The notes under the pieces are model-generated. The model made no database searches. It was not told the origin of the DNA and was given only the letters and a program-made list of their open reading frames with translations. Shown here piece after piece: positions 50,553 to 60,322 of a stretch of DNA of 64,000 bases. Within the stretch, counting starts at the first letter, position 1, and the number at the start of each line of letters is the position of its first letter. Origin of the DNA: Mesorhizobium sp. B2-8-5 (lineage in GTDB: Bacteria > Pseudomonadota > Alphaproteobacteria > Rhizobiales > Rhizobiaceae). Both the position numbers and the translations under genes were made by a program. The DNA is taken from contig NZ_CP083951.1 in assembly GCF_006440675.2 (NCBI RefSeq), forward strand, positions 434,001 to 498,000, in the 5' to 3' direction.

Positions 50553-53332
50553 CGGCGCGCCTCCTTCTCGCGGATCGCCGCAAGGATGCGGCTCGGCGTC
50601 GCCGGCACCTTGGTGACCAGGACGCCGGTGGCATGGCGGATGGCGTTGAGGATCGACGGCGCGGTCGGGATCAGCACATGCTCGCCAAGGCCCTTGGCGC
50701 CGAAGGGTCCCTCCGGATCCGGAACCTCGACCAATATGTGCTCGACCGGCGGCACGTCGCCGATGGTAGGGATGAGGTAGTCGTGCAGGTTCTCGGTGCG
50801 TCCGGGGATGTATTCCTCCATCAGCGCCATGCCGATGCCCTGCGCGATGCCGCCCTCGATCTGGCCTTCGACCAGCACCGGGTTGATCGCCTTGCCGACG
50901 TCATGCGCGGCGGTGATCCTGATCAGCTTCACCGTGCCGAGCTTGAGGTCGACCTCGAGCTCGGCGATCTGCGCGCCATAGCCATAGACGGCATAGGGCT
51001 TGCCTTGGCCCTTGGCGTCGAGCGGCAGCGTCGGCGGGTCGTAGGTTTCCTCGGCGACGAACACCAGGCCGTCGGCATCGGCCTTGAGTGCTGCTAGATC
51101 GATGCGCCGCGCGGCATCGCCTTCGCGGATGGAGATGCTGGCATCGTCGAGCGCGATCGTCGCCTGGCCGGAGACATTGGCGAAGCGCAGGATTTTCTCG
51201 CGCAATGCGCGGCCTGCCTTCTCCGCCGCCTTGCCGGTGACAAAAGTCTGGCGCGAGGCCGATGTCTTGCCGGCGTCGGGCGTGATAGCGGTATCGGCGC
51301 TCTTCAGCTTGAACCTGCCCAGCGGCAGGCCGAGCGCGTCGGCGCAGATCTGCGTGATGACCGTGTTGGAGCCCTGGCCGATATCGACCGCGCCCTGATG
51401 CAGGACGACGTCGCCGGAGGCCGAGATGCCGACCTTGATGGTCGAGGGATTGGGCAGCGAAGTGTTGCCGCAGCCGTACCAGCAGGAGGCGACGCCGACG
51501 CCGCGCTTGCTTGCGCTATGGATCGCATTGAACGCCTCCGCGTCCGCCAGCGCGCGCGCCCAATGCGGCTGAAGCTGCTCCAGGCATTCGCCGATGCCGA
51601 CGCCCGACTCGAGGCGCTGGCCGGTGACCGTCTCGCAGCCGTCACGCAGGCAATTCCTTAGCCGGAAGTCCAGCCGATCGATGCCCAGCTTGCCGGCAAG
51701 CTCGTCATAGAGCGTCTCCTGCATGATCGTCGACTGGGGAACGCCAAAGCCGCGGAAGGCCCCCGCGATCGGGCCGTTGGTGTGGATGGCATAGCCGGCC
51801 GCCCGGTAGTTCGGCGTGAGATAGGGGCCGGAGGCATGCACCGGCACGCGGTTGGCGACCGTCGGCCCCCAGCTGGCATAGGCGCCGGTGTTGAAATCGC
51901 CCTCGAAGACCATGCCGGTGACGCGGCCTTCGGCATCGGCGCCGATGGTCGCCTTCATCTCGGCCGGATGACGCTTGGTGGTCGACATCATCGATTCGTT
52001 GCGCGTGTAGGCAAGTGCGGCCGGCCGTCCCGTCTTCATCGCCACAAGGCCGATGAGAGGCTGCAGCGAGACATCGAGTTTCGAGCCGAAGCCGCCGCCT
52101 GTAGCGGTCGGCACGATGCGCACCTTGTCGACGGCTAGGCCCAGCACCTTGGCCGTCTCGTCGCGGTCCATATAGGGCGCCTGGGTACAAGCAACGACGA
52201 CCAGCGTGTCGCCGTCCACATAAGCATAGCCGGCTTCCGGCTCGATATAGGCGTGCTCGACAAAAGAGGTCTCGATGGCGCCCGACACGGTGGCAGCGGA
52301 AGCTGCCAGCGCTCCCTCAGGATCGCCGCGTTCGACCAGGCCGGAGGTGAGCAGGTTCGCCGGCCGGTGGCCGTGGATCAGCGCGGCACCCTCGGCCTTC
52401 GCCTCGGCGGGCTGCAGCATATGCGGCAGTTCCGTCCATCCGATCGGAAAATCCGTCAGGTCGAGATCGAGGATCGCCTCGCGCTCGCCCGCCACCAGCG
52501 CCACCGCCTCGCCGCGCAGACGGACAAAACCCTCGGCCAACGCGGGCTGGTCGGCGAAGGGACCGATGGCGCCGAAGCAGTTGTGGCCCGGGATGTCGGC
52601 CGCCGTGAAGACGCCGGCAATGCCGGGATGCGCTTTCGTCCAGGCATCGAGATCGCCGAAGCTGAAGCGGGCATGATAGTGCGGCGAGCGCACCACAAGC
52701 ACCGACAATGCGTCGGCCGGAAAGGAGTCTCCACCGAACATCTCGTCGCCCGTGACTTTCGGCACGCCGTCGAGGCGGATGGGAGAGGCGCCGACGGCGT
52801 GGCCCACTTCCGGGAGGCGAAGATCGATCCCGTTCATATGCCGCGAGGCGCCCATCACCGCCGCGACGATCTTCCTGTAGCCGGTGCAGCGGCAGAGCAC
52901 GCCGCCCAGCGCATCCTGCGTCTCGGTCTCGCTTGGCGTGGGGTTGCGTTCCAAAAGCGCGGTGGCCGCGACCATCAGGCCGGGCGTGCAAATGCCGCAT
53001 TGCGCGGCGCCGTGTTCGAGGAACGAGGCCTGCAAGGCGGACAGCCGGCCATTGGCAAGGCCTTCGACGGTGGTGACGGAAGCACCGACCACGGAGGCCG
53101 CCGGCATCAGGCAGGCGCAAACCGGATTGCCGTCGACCAGCACGGTGCAGGCGCCGCAATCGCCGGCATCGCAGCCGACCTTGGTGCCGGTCAGCCGCAA
53201 CTCGTCGCGCAAGACCTGCGACAGCCGCCTGACCGGCGGCACGGATACGCTGACAGCCGCGCCGTTGACCTCGAAGGCAATCTCGGCGCGTTCCATGCCG
53301 GACTGGGCCATGCCGGGCTGGATCATGCTCAT
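50549..53332 (-). CDS. Molybdenum hydroxylase: fused [2Fe-2S] and molybdopterin subunits
   Basis: A 927-residue xanthine-oxidase-family protein in which the small FeS subunit is fused in front of the large Mo subunit. N-terminal [2Fe-2S]: C54, C59, C62, C74; second cluster: C112, C115, C147, C149 (CRCTGY). Mo part from about residue 175: [54 protein letters not shown] and the catalytic glutamate E884 in FGAKGLGE. It hydroxylates a carbon next to nitrogen in heterocycles, or aldehydes; the substrate is not fixed by the sequence. ATGA overlaps on both sides place it between the FAD subunit and the HNR-like reductase. The reading frame is intact. Confidence 0.93.
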   Translation of the reverse strand: MSMIQPGMAQSGMERAEIAFEVNGAAVSVSVPPVRRLSQVLRDELRLTGTKVGCDAGDCGACTVLVDGNPVCACLMPAASVVGASVTTVEGLANGRLSALQASFLEHGAAQCGICTPGLMVAATALLERNPTPSETETQDALGGVLCRCTGYRKIVAAVMGASRHMNGIDLRLPEVGHAVGASPIRLDGVPKVTGDEMFGGDSFPADALSVLVVRSPHYHARFSFGDLDAWTKAHPGIAGVFTAADIPGHNCFGAIGPFADQPALAEGFVRLRGEAVALVAGEREAILDLDLTDFPIGWTELPHMLQPAEAKAEGAALIHGHRPANLLTSGLVERGDPEGALAASAATVSGAIETSFVEHAYIEPEAGYAYVDGDTLVVVACTQAPYMDRDETAKVLGLAVDKVRIVPTATGGGFGSKLDVSLQPLIGLVAMKTGRPAALAYTRNESMMSTTKRHPAEMKATIGADAEGRVTGMVFEGDFNTGAYASWGPTVANRVPVHASGPYLTPNYRAAGYAIHTNGPIAGAFRGFGVPQSTIMQETLYDELAGKLGIDRLDFRLRNCLRDGCETVTGQRLESGVGIGECLEQLQPHWARALADAEAFNAIHSASKRGVGVASCWYGCGNTSLPNPSTIKVGISASGDVVLHQGAVDIGQGSNTVITQICADALGLPLGRFKLKSADTAITPDAGKTSASRQTFVTGKAAEKAGRALREKILRFANVSGQATIALDDASISIREGDAARRIDLAALKADADGLVFVAEETYDPPTLPLDAKGQGKPYAVYGYGAQIAELEVDLKLGTVKLIRITAAHDVGKAINPVLVEGQIEGGIAQGIGMALMEEYIPGRTENLHDYLIPTIGDVPPVEHILVEVPDPEGPFGAKGLGEHVLIPTAPSILNAIRHATGVLVTKVPATPSRILAAIREKEARR

Positions 53333-54186
53333 GCGGCCACCTTGCCTTCACCGGAACCGATCGCGGCATGCACCGCGCGGACGACGATCTCGCGCGCCGC
53401 GTCCTGCCGATACTCGGCGCTGCCGCGCACATCGGCGATCGGCGACAGTTCATCGATCGGCGCGGACAGCACCGTGTCCGCAAGGGCAGAAGTGACAGGC
53501 TGCCCGCGCAACGCCGCCTCGACGCCGGCGAGACGACGGGCAACGGCCGAGCAGGAGCCGACGGCGATCGCCGCATCGGCGACGACGCCATTCTCGACCA
53601 CGAGCCGGGCTGCCGCCATGGCGATCGAGATGACGAGGTAGCGCCGGGCGCCGAGCTTGACGAAAGCCGAGGCGCCGACGGCGGAGCGCTTCGGCACGCG
53701 AATGGCGGTGACCATCTCGCCCGGCTGCAGGGCGGTGCGGCGATTGCCGAGGATGAATTCACCGAGCGGAAGATGGCGGACGGCTGTGGCCGAGCGCAGT
53801 TCGACGTCGGCTTCGAGCGCCAGCAATGCCGGCACGCCGTCGGCCGCAGGCGACGCGTTGCAGAGATTGCCGGCCACCGAGGCGACATTCTGGATCTGGA
53901 CGGAACCGACTTCGCGCGCTGCGGCCTTCAGCGCGTCGAACGCCGTCGGCAGCGGATGGCGGACAACGTCCGTCCAGGTGGTGCGGGCGCCGATCCGCCA
54001 ATGATCGTCGGCCTCGGCGATGCCGCGCAGTTGGGCGAGACCATTGATGTCGAGGATGTTGTCGCGGAAGGGTTTGGCGCCCTGCGTCGGATAGAAATCG
54101 GTGCCGCCGGCCAGAATGCGCCAGCGATCCTCGCCAAGCAAAGCGAGCGCCTCGTCGACCATGGTGGGTTTCGCGTAACGGATCAC
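53329..54186 (-). CDS. Molybdenum hydroxylase FAD-binding subunit
   Basis: A 285-residue FAD subunit (CoxM/XdhB-like) passing electrons from the FeS clusters to an acceptor. FAD-binding blocks: the N-terminal [14 protein letters not shown], then [39 protein letters not shown] and the CO-dehydrogenase-type C-terminal domain. I chose the GTG at 54186 (GGAAGG at 6 nt, giving the usual [13 protein letters not shown] start). The ATG at 54294 would add 36 residues read through GC-rich hairpins, and it lies on the operator-like motif. First gene of the six-gene operon; its stop overlaps the next ATG. Confidence 0.88.
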   Translation of the reverse strand: MIRYAKPTMVDEALALLGEDRWRILAGGTDFYPTQGAKPFRDNILDINGLAQLRGIAEADDHWRIGARTTWTDVVRHPLPTAFDALKAAAREVGSVQIQNVASVAGNLCNASPAADGVPALLALEADVELRSATAVRHLPLGEFILGNRRTALQPGEMVTAIRVPKRSAVGASAFVKLGARRYLVISIAMAAARLVVENGVVADAAIAVGSCSAVARRLAGVEAALRGQPVTSALADTVLSAPIDELSPIADVRGSAEYRQDAAREIVVRAVHAAIGSGEGKVAA

Positions 54187-54292
54187 GCTCTGCCTTCCAG
54201 ACAATTGGGCCTTCCCGAAAAGGGGCCTTCCCCTGGCCCTCCGAAGTGCCTGCTTCGGGTCTTCCCGCCGGCATGCGTACCGGTCAAATTTC

Positions 54293-54309
54293 ATTCGTAT
54301 GCAAATGAT
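54293..54309. promoter_or_regulatory. Operator-like palindrome upstream of the Mo-hydroxylase operon
   Basis: ATTCGTATGCAAATGAT, 107 bp before the FAD-subunit GTG, matches ATTAGTATACAAATGAT before hyuA in 15 of 17 positions, and both are followed within 5 nt by TCAGG. It sits in the only AT-rich part of the 291-bp region between this operon and pncA. Confidence 0.6.
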
Positions 54310-54477
54310 ATCAGGCCGGCGGCAATTGTCAAAGCCAGAGTTGGCGCCGCGAACACCTGAACGCGATTGTTATGGCGCCGGAGGTTGACGCCGCCGGCCA
54401 TCTGGTCAAGGTTCCGTGTCCGGTCGCGTCAGCGGCTTTTGGATTGGAGCCCCCAAGCTGAAACGAGAGGGAACCGC

Positions 54478-55092
54478 ATGGCCGAAGAAGCGCTCATCGT
54501 CATCGACCTGCAGAATGATTTTTGCCCCGGCGGCGCGCTGGCGGTTGCTGGCGGCGACGAGATCGTGCCTTTGGTCAACGACCTGATCCGGCGGACCGAG
54601 CATGTGATCCTGACACAGGACTGGCACCCCGCCGGACATTCGAGCTTCGCCTCCAGCCATGCCGGCAAGCAGGCTTTCGAAACCATGGAGATGCCCTATG
54701 GGCCGCAGACGCTTTGGCCGGACCATTGCATCCAGGGCAGTCTCGGTTCCGATTTCCATTCCGGGCTCGCCTGGACCAAGGCCGAGCTGGTGATCCGCAA
54801 GGGGTTCCGCACCGCGATCGACTCCTACTCGGCCTTCTTCGAGAACGACCATAAGACGCCAACCGGCCTCGGAGGCTATCTCAAGGAACGCGGCATCGAC
54901 ACGATCACCCTGGTCGGCCTTGCCACCGACTTCTGCGTCGCCTTCTCCGCCCTCGACGCGGTGAAGCAAGGATTCAAGACGACGGTGCGGCTCGACGCCT
55001 GCCGCGGCATCGATCTCAACGGCTCCGTCGAGGCGATGCTGGGGCGGATGCGCGAGGCCGGCGTGACGCTCGACGATCATCTGTCGGACTGA
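54478..55092 (+). CDS. pncA: Nicotinamidase
   Basis: A 204-residue isochorismatase-fold amidase hydrolysing nicotinamide to nicotinate. The catalytic triad is visible: D10 (VIDLQNDF), K108 (VIRKGF) and C153 (TDFCVAF). Metal ligands D48, H50 and H83 sit in TQDWHPAGH and WPDHC as in PncA. Also GYLKERGIDTITLVGLATD. Start after GAGAGGGAACCGC. It is divergent from the Mo-hydroxylase/HNR operon. Normally this is NAD salvage together with pncB (end of this window), but the product nicotinate would also be an obvious substrate for a hydroxylase/reductase pathway. Confidence 0.95.
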   Translation: MAEEALIVIDLQNDFCPGGALAVAGGDEIVPLVNDLIRRTEHVILTQDWHPAGHSSFASSHAGKQAFETMEMPYGPQTLWPDHCIQGSLGSDFHSGLAWTKAELVIRKGFRTAIDSYSAFFENDHKTPTGLGGYLKERGIDTITLVGLATDFCVAFSALDAVKQGFKTTVRLDACRGIDLNGSVEAMLGRMREAGVTLDDHLSD

Positions 55093-55107
55093 CCGGACTG
55101 TGGGGAA

Positions 55108-55272
55108 GGCCCCCCTCACCCGGATTGCCCGCCGAATTGCGAAGGGCAATTCGGTGCAATCCGACCTCTCCCCGAGGGGAGAGGAGGTCGCCGGTATGCG
55201 CCGCCGGATTGCGGGTTCCCCCTTCTCCCCTTGTGGGAGAGGGTGTCGCCGAAGGCGACGGATGAGGGAGCT
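55108..55272. repeat. Dispersed inverted-repeat element, family G
   Basis: CCCCCTCACCCGGATTGCC at the left and GGCGACGGATGAGGG at the right pair end to end; internal hairpins CTCTCCCCGAGGGGAGAG and CCTTCTCCCCTTGTGGGAGA lie inside. Its right end contains the ATG used as the start of the following gene. Confidence 0.78.
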
Positions 55273-56686
55273 TTTTCCATATTTCACCGCGCTCGCCATC
55301 GCGATGCTGTTTCCAGCACAGGCGCTGGCCGCCGAAATCCACGAACTGCCCGGCGCCGCGATGTCGCTGTGGTGGGGCCTGCCCTTTGCCGGCCTGCTCT
55401 TGTCGATCGCGACCGGGCCGCTGCTCTTGCCGCATGTCTGGGAACATCACTACGGCAAGATCGCCGCTGCGTGGGCCGTGCTGGCGGTCGTGCCGCTGGC
55501 GGTGGCCTTCGGCCTTGCTTCGGCAGGCGAAGCGGTGCTGCACACGCTGCTTACCGAATATCTGTCCTTCATCATCCTGTTATTCGCGCTCTACACGATT
55601 TCGGGCGGCATCCTGCTTGCCGGCAACATCCACGGCACCCCGCTGGTCAACGCCGGGCTGCTGCTGATCGGCGCGATGCTCGCCTCGGTCATCGGCACGA
55701 CCGGCGCTTCGATGATCCTGATCCGGCCGATGCTGCGCGCCAACGACAACCGGCCGTTCAACGCCCATGTGGTGATCTTCTTCATCTTCCTGGTCTCCAA
55801 CATCGGCGGCTCGCTGACGCCGCTCGGCGATCCGCCTTTGTTCGTCGGCTTCCTGCGCGGCGTCGACTTCTTCTGGACGACGGCAAATCTGTGGCGCGAG
55901 ACGTTGTTCGTCGGCGGTGTCGTGCTCGCCGTGTTCCTGGCGATCGACATCATCCTGCATCGCCGCGAGGGCGGCATGCCGAAGATCAAGGATCTCACTC
56001 CGGACACGAAGGTGCGTCTGCGCGGCCTGGCCAACCTGCCGCTGCTGGCCGGGGTTATCGGCGCCATCCTGCTTTCGGCCGCGTGGAAGCCCGGCGTCAG
56101 CTTTTCCGTCCTGGGCGTCAGCCTCGAACTGCAGAACCTCGCGCGCGATGCCATCATCCTGGCGCTGGCGTGGCTGTCACTTCGCGTCTCGTACAAGAGC
56201 CACAGGGAAGCCAACGGCTTCACCTGGGGGCCGATCGCCGAAGTGGCGAAATTGTTTGCCGGCATTTTCGTCTGCATCGTGCCGGTCATCGCGATCCTGA
56301 GAGCCGGCCATGACGGTGCCCTGGCGCCGCTGGTCGCGCTGGTCACGTCGGCGGATGGCCAGCCTAACAACCTTGCCTATTTCTGGCTGACCGGGGGGCT
56401 GTCGTCCTTCCTCGACAACGCGCCGACCTATCTGGTGTTCTTCGAGCTCGCCGGCGGCGACGCCCGGCATTTGATGACGGAGGCTGCCTCGACGCTTGCG
56501 GCGATCTCGGCCGGCGCGGTGTTCATGGGCGCCAACACTTATATCGGCAACGCACCGAACTTCATGGTCTATGCCATCGCCAGGCATCGCGGCGTCAAGA
56601 TGCCCGGCTTCTTCGGCTACATGGCGTGGTCGGGCCTGGTGCTGATCCCGACGTTTTTCATCGCCGGGTTTTTGTTTTTTCGATGA
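55262..56686 (+). CDS. Sodium:proton antiporter-family (ion transporter superfamily) membrane protein
   Basis: A 474-residue polytopic membrane protein with 11-12 hydrophobic segments. The N-terminus FPYFTALAIAMLFPAQALAA looks like a cleavable signal or first helix. Family blocks: YLSFIILLFALYTISGGI, GTTGASMILIRPMLRAN, SNIGGSLTPLGDPPLFVGFL, GLSSFLDNAPTYLVFFEL and MGANTYIGNAPNFMVYAIA. These mark the ArsB/NhaD/CitM-like ion transporter superfamily; annotated relatives are sodium:proton antiporters, but an organic anion as substrate cannot be ruled out. The start ATG lies in the end of a family G repeat and lacks a good ribosome-binding site. Confidence 0.85.
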   Translation: MRELFPYFTALAIAMLFPAQALAAEIHELPGAAMSLWWGLPFAGLLLSIATGPLLLPHVWEHHYGKIAAAWAVLAVVPLAVAFGLASAGEAVLHTLLTEYLSFIILLFALYTISGGILLAGNIHGTPLVNAGLLLIGAMLASVIGTTGASMILIRPMLRANDNRPFNAHVVIFFIFLVSNIGGSLTPLGDPPLFVGFLRGVDFFWTTANLWRETLFVGGVVLAVFLAIDIILHRREGGMPKIKDLTPDTKVRLRGLANLPLLAGVIGAILLSAAWKPGVSFSVLGVSLELQNLARDAIILALAWLSLRVSYKSHREANGFTWGPIAEVAKLFAGIFVCIVPVIAILRAGHDGALAPLVALVTSADGQPNNLAYFWLTGGLSSFLDNAPTYLVFFELAGGDARHLMTEAASTLAAISAGAVFMGANTYIGNAPNFMVYAIARHRGVKMPGFFGYMAWSGLVLIPTFFIAGFLFFR

Positions 56687-56817
56687 GCTGAGCTACTCAA
56701 TTTCCACCGCCGGCGCTGCCCCTCATCTGGCTGCCGCCATCTTCTCCCCGTGAACGGCAGGGCTATGAGGGGGCAGCGCAGCGGCCGATGGTCTTGGTAC
56801 GAACGCGCATTCAGCGC

Positions 56818-57546
56818 TTATCCCACGCCGACATAGCGCCGCACCGCCGACGGGTCGTCACGCAATTCCTCGACATCGACCGTCTCGCGGTTGCGGCCGT
56901 TCTCGATGAATGCAACACGATCCGCCACCGAAAGCACGGCGTCGACGCGCTGCTCGACCAGGATGGTCGAGACGCCGAGCTCGCGCAGCTTTGCCACCGT
57001 CTCGCGGATTTTGGCGATCATCGACGGCATCAGCCCTTCGGTCGGCTCGTCGAGCAGCAGCACCTGCGGTTCGAGGCAGAGCGCGCGGGCCATGGCCAGC
57101 ATCTGCTGCTCGCCGCCGGAGAGCGTGCCGGAGCGTTGCCTCAGCCGTTCCCTGAGCAACGGGAAGAGATCGAGCACGCTCTCGCGGGTTTGCGTGCCCT
57201 TGCCGCGCGCCATCAGGCCGATCTCGATGTTTTCCGCCACCGTCATCTCGGCGAACAATCGCCTGCCCTGCGGCACATAGGCGACGCCGGCCTTCGGCAC
57301 GTCATGCGCGGCGAGGCCGGTCAATTCCTTGCCGTCCAGTTTGATCGAGCCGCCGGCCGCCGGGACCAGGCCCATGATCGCCTTCAGCGTGGTCGTCTTG
57401 CCGGCGCCGTTGCGGCCGAACAGGCACAGCACCTCGCCCTTGTTGAGCACGAGGTCGAGGCCGTAGAGCACCTGCACCTCGCCATAGAAGCAGTCGAGGC
57501 CGGAAATGGCGAGCAGGCCTGTGTCGGCCATGAGGGGCTCAGCCAT
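56818..57546 (-). CDS. livF: Branched-chain-type ABC transporter ATP-binding protein (LivF-like)
   Basis: A 242-residue ATPase of the HAAT family: Walker A LFGRNGAGKTTTLK, Q-loop VPQGRRLFAEMTVAENI, signature LSGGEQQMLAMARAL, Walker B VLLLDEPTEGLMP, H-loop LVEQRV (Gln/Arg form usual for LivF). It works with LivG on the inner face of the LivHM permease. The start overlaps the end of livG by 8 bp. Last gene of the operon livK-like, livH, livM, livG, livF. Substrate specificity is set by the binding protein; leucine is only the type name. Confidence 0.92.
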   Translation of the reverse strand: MAEPLMADTGLLAISGLDCFYGEVQVLYGLDLVLNKGEVLCLFGRNGAGKTTTLKAIMGLVPAAGGSIKLDGKELTGLAAHDVPKAGVAYVPQGRRLFAEMTVAENIEIGLMARGKGTQTRESVLDLFPLLRERLRQRSGTLSGGEQQMLAMARALCLEPQVLLLDEPTEGLMPSMIAKIRETVAKLRELGVSTILVEQRVDAVLSVADRVAFIENGRNRETVDVEELRDDPSAVRRYVGVG

Positions 57547-58267
57547 GGGTCGCTCCGAGATAGGCATCCTGCACCTCGGCGTTGGCGCGGATCTGCTCCG
57601 GCGTGCCTTCGGCGAGGATCTTTCCCGAATTGAAGACGGTGATGCGGTCGGCAAGCTGCATGACCACCGGCATGTTGTGCTCGATCAGAAGCACGGTGGC
57701 GTCCTTGGCGATCTCACGCACCAGCGTGATGAAATTGTCGATCTCGGCGTCGGCCAGGCCTTGCGTCGGCTCGTCGAGGATGAGCAGGCGCGGTTTCAGC
57801 GACAGTCCCATCGCCACTTCGAGCAGGCGCTGGTGGCCGTAGGAGAGCTGTCCCGCCAGCGTGCCGGCGCGGTCGGCTAGGCCGGTGCGCTCCAGCGCCG
57901 ACATCACGCCGGCCCTGACCGCGCCCCTGGAGCGGCCATCCGTCAGCGTGCGCTGCACCGGCAACGCGACATTGTCGAAGGCGGTGAGGTTGGCAAAGAC
58001 GCTGGTGATCTGAAAGGTGTAGGCGACGCCGAGGCGGACCCTAGCATAGGCCGGCAGGCTGGTGATGTCGCTACCGTCGAAGACGATCATGCCCGACGAC
58101 GGCTGGATGCGGCCCGAGAGCAGGCTGACGAAAGTGGTCTTGCCGGCGCCGTTGGGTCCGATGATGGCGCGGATCTCGCCCGGCATCAGCGCGAAGTCGA
58201 CGCCGTCGACGGCGCGAAGACCGCCGAAGTTGCGCGACAGGCCCTTGGTGGTCAGCAGCGGCATCAT
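57539..58267 (-). CDS. livG: Branched-chain-type ABC transporter ATP-binding protein (LivG-like)
   Basis: A 242-residue ATPase: Walker A IIGPNGAGKTTFVSLLSG, FQITSVFANLTAFDNVAL, signature LSYGHQRLLEVAMGL, Walker B LLILDEPTQGLADAE and H-loop LLIEHNM. The LSYGHQR signature is the form typical of LivG-type proteins. Its ATG overlaps the livM stop (ATGA), and its stop overlaps livF. A further in-frame start lies three codons upstream, inside livM. Confidence 0.92.
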   Translation of the reverse strand: MMPLLTTKGLSRNFGGLRAVDGVDFALMPGEIRAIIGPNGAGKTTFVSLLSGRIQPSSGMIVFDGSDITSLPAYARVRLGVAYTFQITSVFANLTAFDNVALPVQRTLTDGRSRGAVRAGVMSALERTGLADRAGTLAGQLSYGHQRLLEVAMGLSLKPRLLILDEPTQGLADAEIDNFITLVREIAKDATVLLIEHNMPVVMQLADRITVFNSGKILAEGTPEQIRANAEVQDAYLGATHG

Positions 58268-59226
58268 GGCAGCCACCCCAGCCAGCGCTGGCGGATGCTG
58301 CCCATAATGCCCTTCGGAGCAAACAGGACGAGCAGGATGAGCGCCACGCCGACGATCAGGAGATAGGCGGAGGTGAAGCCGCTGGTGATGTCGGTGACGT
58401 AATACATGAACAGCGTGCCGATGAGCGGCCCGAGCGTGGTCGCGGCACCCCCCAGCAGCACCCAGAGCAGCGGCAGGATCGAATATTGGACGCCGGCGAA
58501 GCTCGATCCGACATAACCGAACAGCAGCGCATAGGCGGCGCCCGACGCCGCGCAGATGGCGCCTGAGGCCACGACGGCCGCGAGCTTGTTGGCGACCGTG
58601 TCATAGCCCAGCATCTTTGTCCGCTCCTCGTTCTCGCGGATGGCGACCAGGACACGGCCGAAGCGGGAGCGGACGACGGCAAGGGTGATGAGCAGCACGA
58701 CCGCGAACAGCGCCAGCGCGCTCATATAACGAACGGTCGGATCGGTCAGGTCGAGGGAGGTGCCGCCGATCGAAAACACCCGCGATGCCTGCTGGATGAC
58801 CAGGCCCTGGTCGCCGCCGGTCCAGGCGGCGAAATAGAGGATGAGCAGGTAGAAAACCTGGGCGAACATCATGGTGACGATCATGAACGCCACACCCGAG
58901 GTGCGCAGCGCCAGCAGGCCGATGACCAGAGCGAGCAGCGCGCCGCAGACGACTCCGGCAACGAAGGCTTCGGGTACACCCCAGCCGAGATGATAGACGG
59001 TCAAGCCCGCGCCGTAGAGGCCGGCCGAGAAGAACATGGCGTGGCCGAGGCTGAGCAGGCCGACATAGCCGAAGAGCAGATTGTAGCCCATGGCGAAGAC
59101 GGCCAGCGTCATGATGCGGGCGGACAGGCCCTGGTGATAGTCCGGCAGGATGAAGTTCAGCGCGAAGAGAAGCGCGATGACGCCGATATGCAGGGCGTAG
59201 GCCTTTGCCGGCGAAGCATCCCTCAT
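58264..59226 (-). CDS. livM: Branched-chain-type ABC transporter permease (LivM-like)
   Basis: A 320-residue permease with 9-10 hydrophobic segments. The LivM/BPD_transp_2 signature is visible in MGYNLLFGYVGLLSLGHAMFF, and the cytoplasmic coupling region is in AIRENEERTKMLGYDTVANK. The ATG overlaps the livH stop (ATGA). It forms the membrane channel with LivH for the ligand delivered by the Tat-exported binding protein. Confidence 0.93.
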   Translation of the reverse strand: MRDASPAKAYALHIGVIALLFALNFILPDYHQGLSARIMTLAVFAMGYNLLFGYVGLLSLGHAMFFSAGLYGAGLTVYHLGWGVPEAFVAGVVCGALLALVIGLLALRTSGVAFMIVTMMFAQVFYLLILYFAAWTGGDQGLVIQQASRVFSIGGTSLDLTDPTVRYMSALALFAVVLLITLAVVRSRFGRVLVAIRENEERTKMLGYDTVANKLAAVVASGAICAASGAAYALLFGYVGSSFAGVQYSILPLLWVLLGGAATTLGPLIGTLFMYYVTDITSGFTSAYLLIVGVALILLVLFAPKGIMGSIRQRWLGWLP

Positions 59227-60104
59227 CGCGGCGTGGTCCCGAACAGGCCCTGCGGCCGGAACACCAGCACCATGGCGACCACCAGCGTGGCGATGATCTT
59301 GGCGAGCGTCGGCGAGAAGAACATCGAGATGATGCCGTCGGAGAGGCCGATCAGGACGGCGGCGACCACAGTGCCGCGCAGCGAGCCGAGCCCGCCGATG
59401 ATGACGACGATGAAGGAAAGCAGCAGCGAGTCCTGCCCCATCAGGTAATGCGCCTGGCTGATCGGCACGATCAGCACCGCGGCGATCGCCGCCAGCATGG
59501 CGCCGACGGCGAAGACGCCGGCATAGACGCGCTCGACCGGGATGCCGAAGGCCTGCGCCGTCTCGCGGTCATATTGGGTGGCGCGCATGATCAGGCCGAT
59601 CTTCGTTCGCGTCAGCACCAGCCAGGTGATCACCAGCAGGATGGCGGAAGCGGCAACCACGGAGAGCTTGTAGCCGGAATAGCCGAACCACGGCAAAAGG
59701 ATGCGGTAGCTGAAGGGCGGCTCGACCGGTCGGGCCTCGGGGCCATAGAAGGTCAACGCCAGTTGCTGGATGATGTAGAGCATGCCGATGGTGGCGACGA
59801 TGGTGCCTTCGGGATTGTAGTTGAGCCGGCGCAGCACCAGGCGTTCGGCGACGAGCGCAACCAGCCCGACCAGCACGGGCGCGATCACCAGCGCGGCCAC
59901 GAAACCGATCGCCGGGTGGCCCGAGATCGCCGTCGAGACCGCCCAGGCCAGCACCGCGCCCAGCATGAAGAACTCGCCATGGGCGACGTTGACGACGCGC
60001 ATGACGCCGAACACCAGCGAAAGGCCGAGCGCCGTCAGCGCCAATACGGCGGAGGTGACGAGACCTTCGAGGGCGGCGAGGAGGAGATGGGGTCCGAAGT
60101 GCAT
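59223..60104 (-). CDS. livH: Branched-chain-type ABC transporter permease (LivH-like)
   Basis: A 293-residue permease with about eight membrane segments. The family signature is visible in LTALGLSLVFGVMRVVNVAHGEFFMLGA, the coupling loop in MRATQYDRETAQAFGIPVERV, and the end in VLVFRPQGLFG. First membrane component of the operon. A family A1 repeat lies between it and the upstream binding-protein gene. Confidence 0.93.
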   Translation of the reverse strand: MHFGPHLLLAALEGLVTSAVLALTALGLSLVFGVMRVVNVAHGEFFMLGAVLAWAVSTAISGHPAIGFVAALVIAPVLVGLVALVAERLVLRRLNYNPEGTIVATIGMLYIIQQLALTFYGPEARPVEPPFSYRILLPWFGYSGYKLSVVAASAILLVITWLVLTRTKIGLIMRATQYDRETAQAFGIPVERVYAGVFAVGAMLAAIAAVLIVPISQAHYLMGQDSLLLSFIVVIIGGLGSLRGTVVAAVLIGLSDGIISMFFSPTLAKIIATLVVAMVLVFRPQGLFGTTPR

Positions 60105-60125
60105 ATGCTAAGCACCAACGGATGC

Positions 60126-60293
60126 GCGAGGCACCCCCCTCTGCCCTGCCGGGCATCTCCCCCGCAAGGGGGGAGATTGGCCTTCACCTAAGGCTTCGCC
60201 AATCGCCAAAGGAAGAAAATAGGCGCTGCCGCACGAACTGCTGATCTCCCCCCTTGCGGGGGAGATGGCCGGCAGGCCAGAGGGGGGTGCCTT
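60126..60293. repeat. Dispersed inverted-repeat element, family A1, copy 3
   Basis: CCTCTGCCCTGCCGGGCATC with CCCCCGCAAGGGGGGAGATT at the left and CTCCCCCCTTGCGGGGGAGA with TGGCCGGCAGGCCAGAGG at the right. The central core appears inverted (AATCGCCAAAGG). It lies inside the liv operon, between the binding-protein gene and livH. Confidence 0.92.
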
Positions 60294-60322
60294 GGCGCTC
60301 ACGTGTGCAGGAGCAGCTAAGC

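Noticed and set aside
50549..53332. Calling the fused molybdenum enzyme xanthine dehydrogenase
   Set aside because: Purine genes are absent nearby, the FeS-Mo fusion differs from XdhAB, and the operon partners point to another heterocycle.
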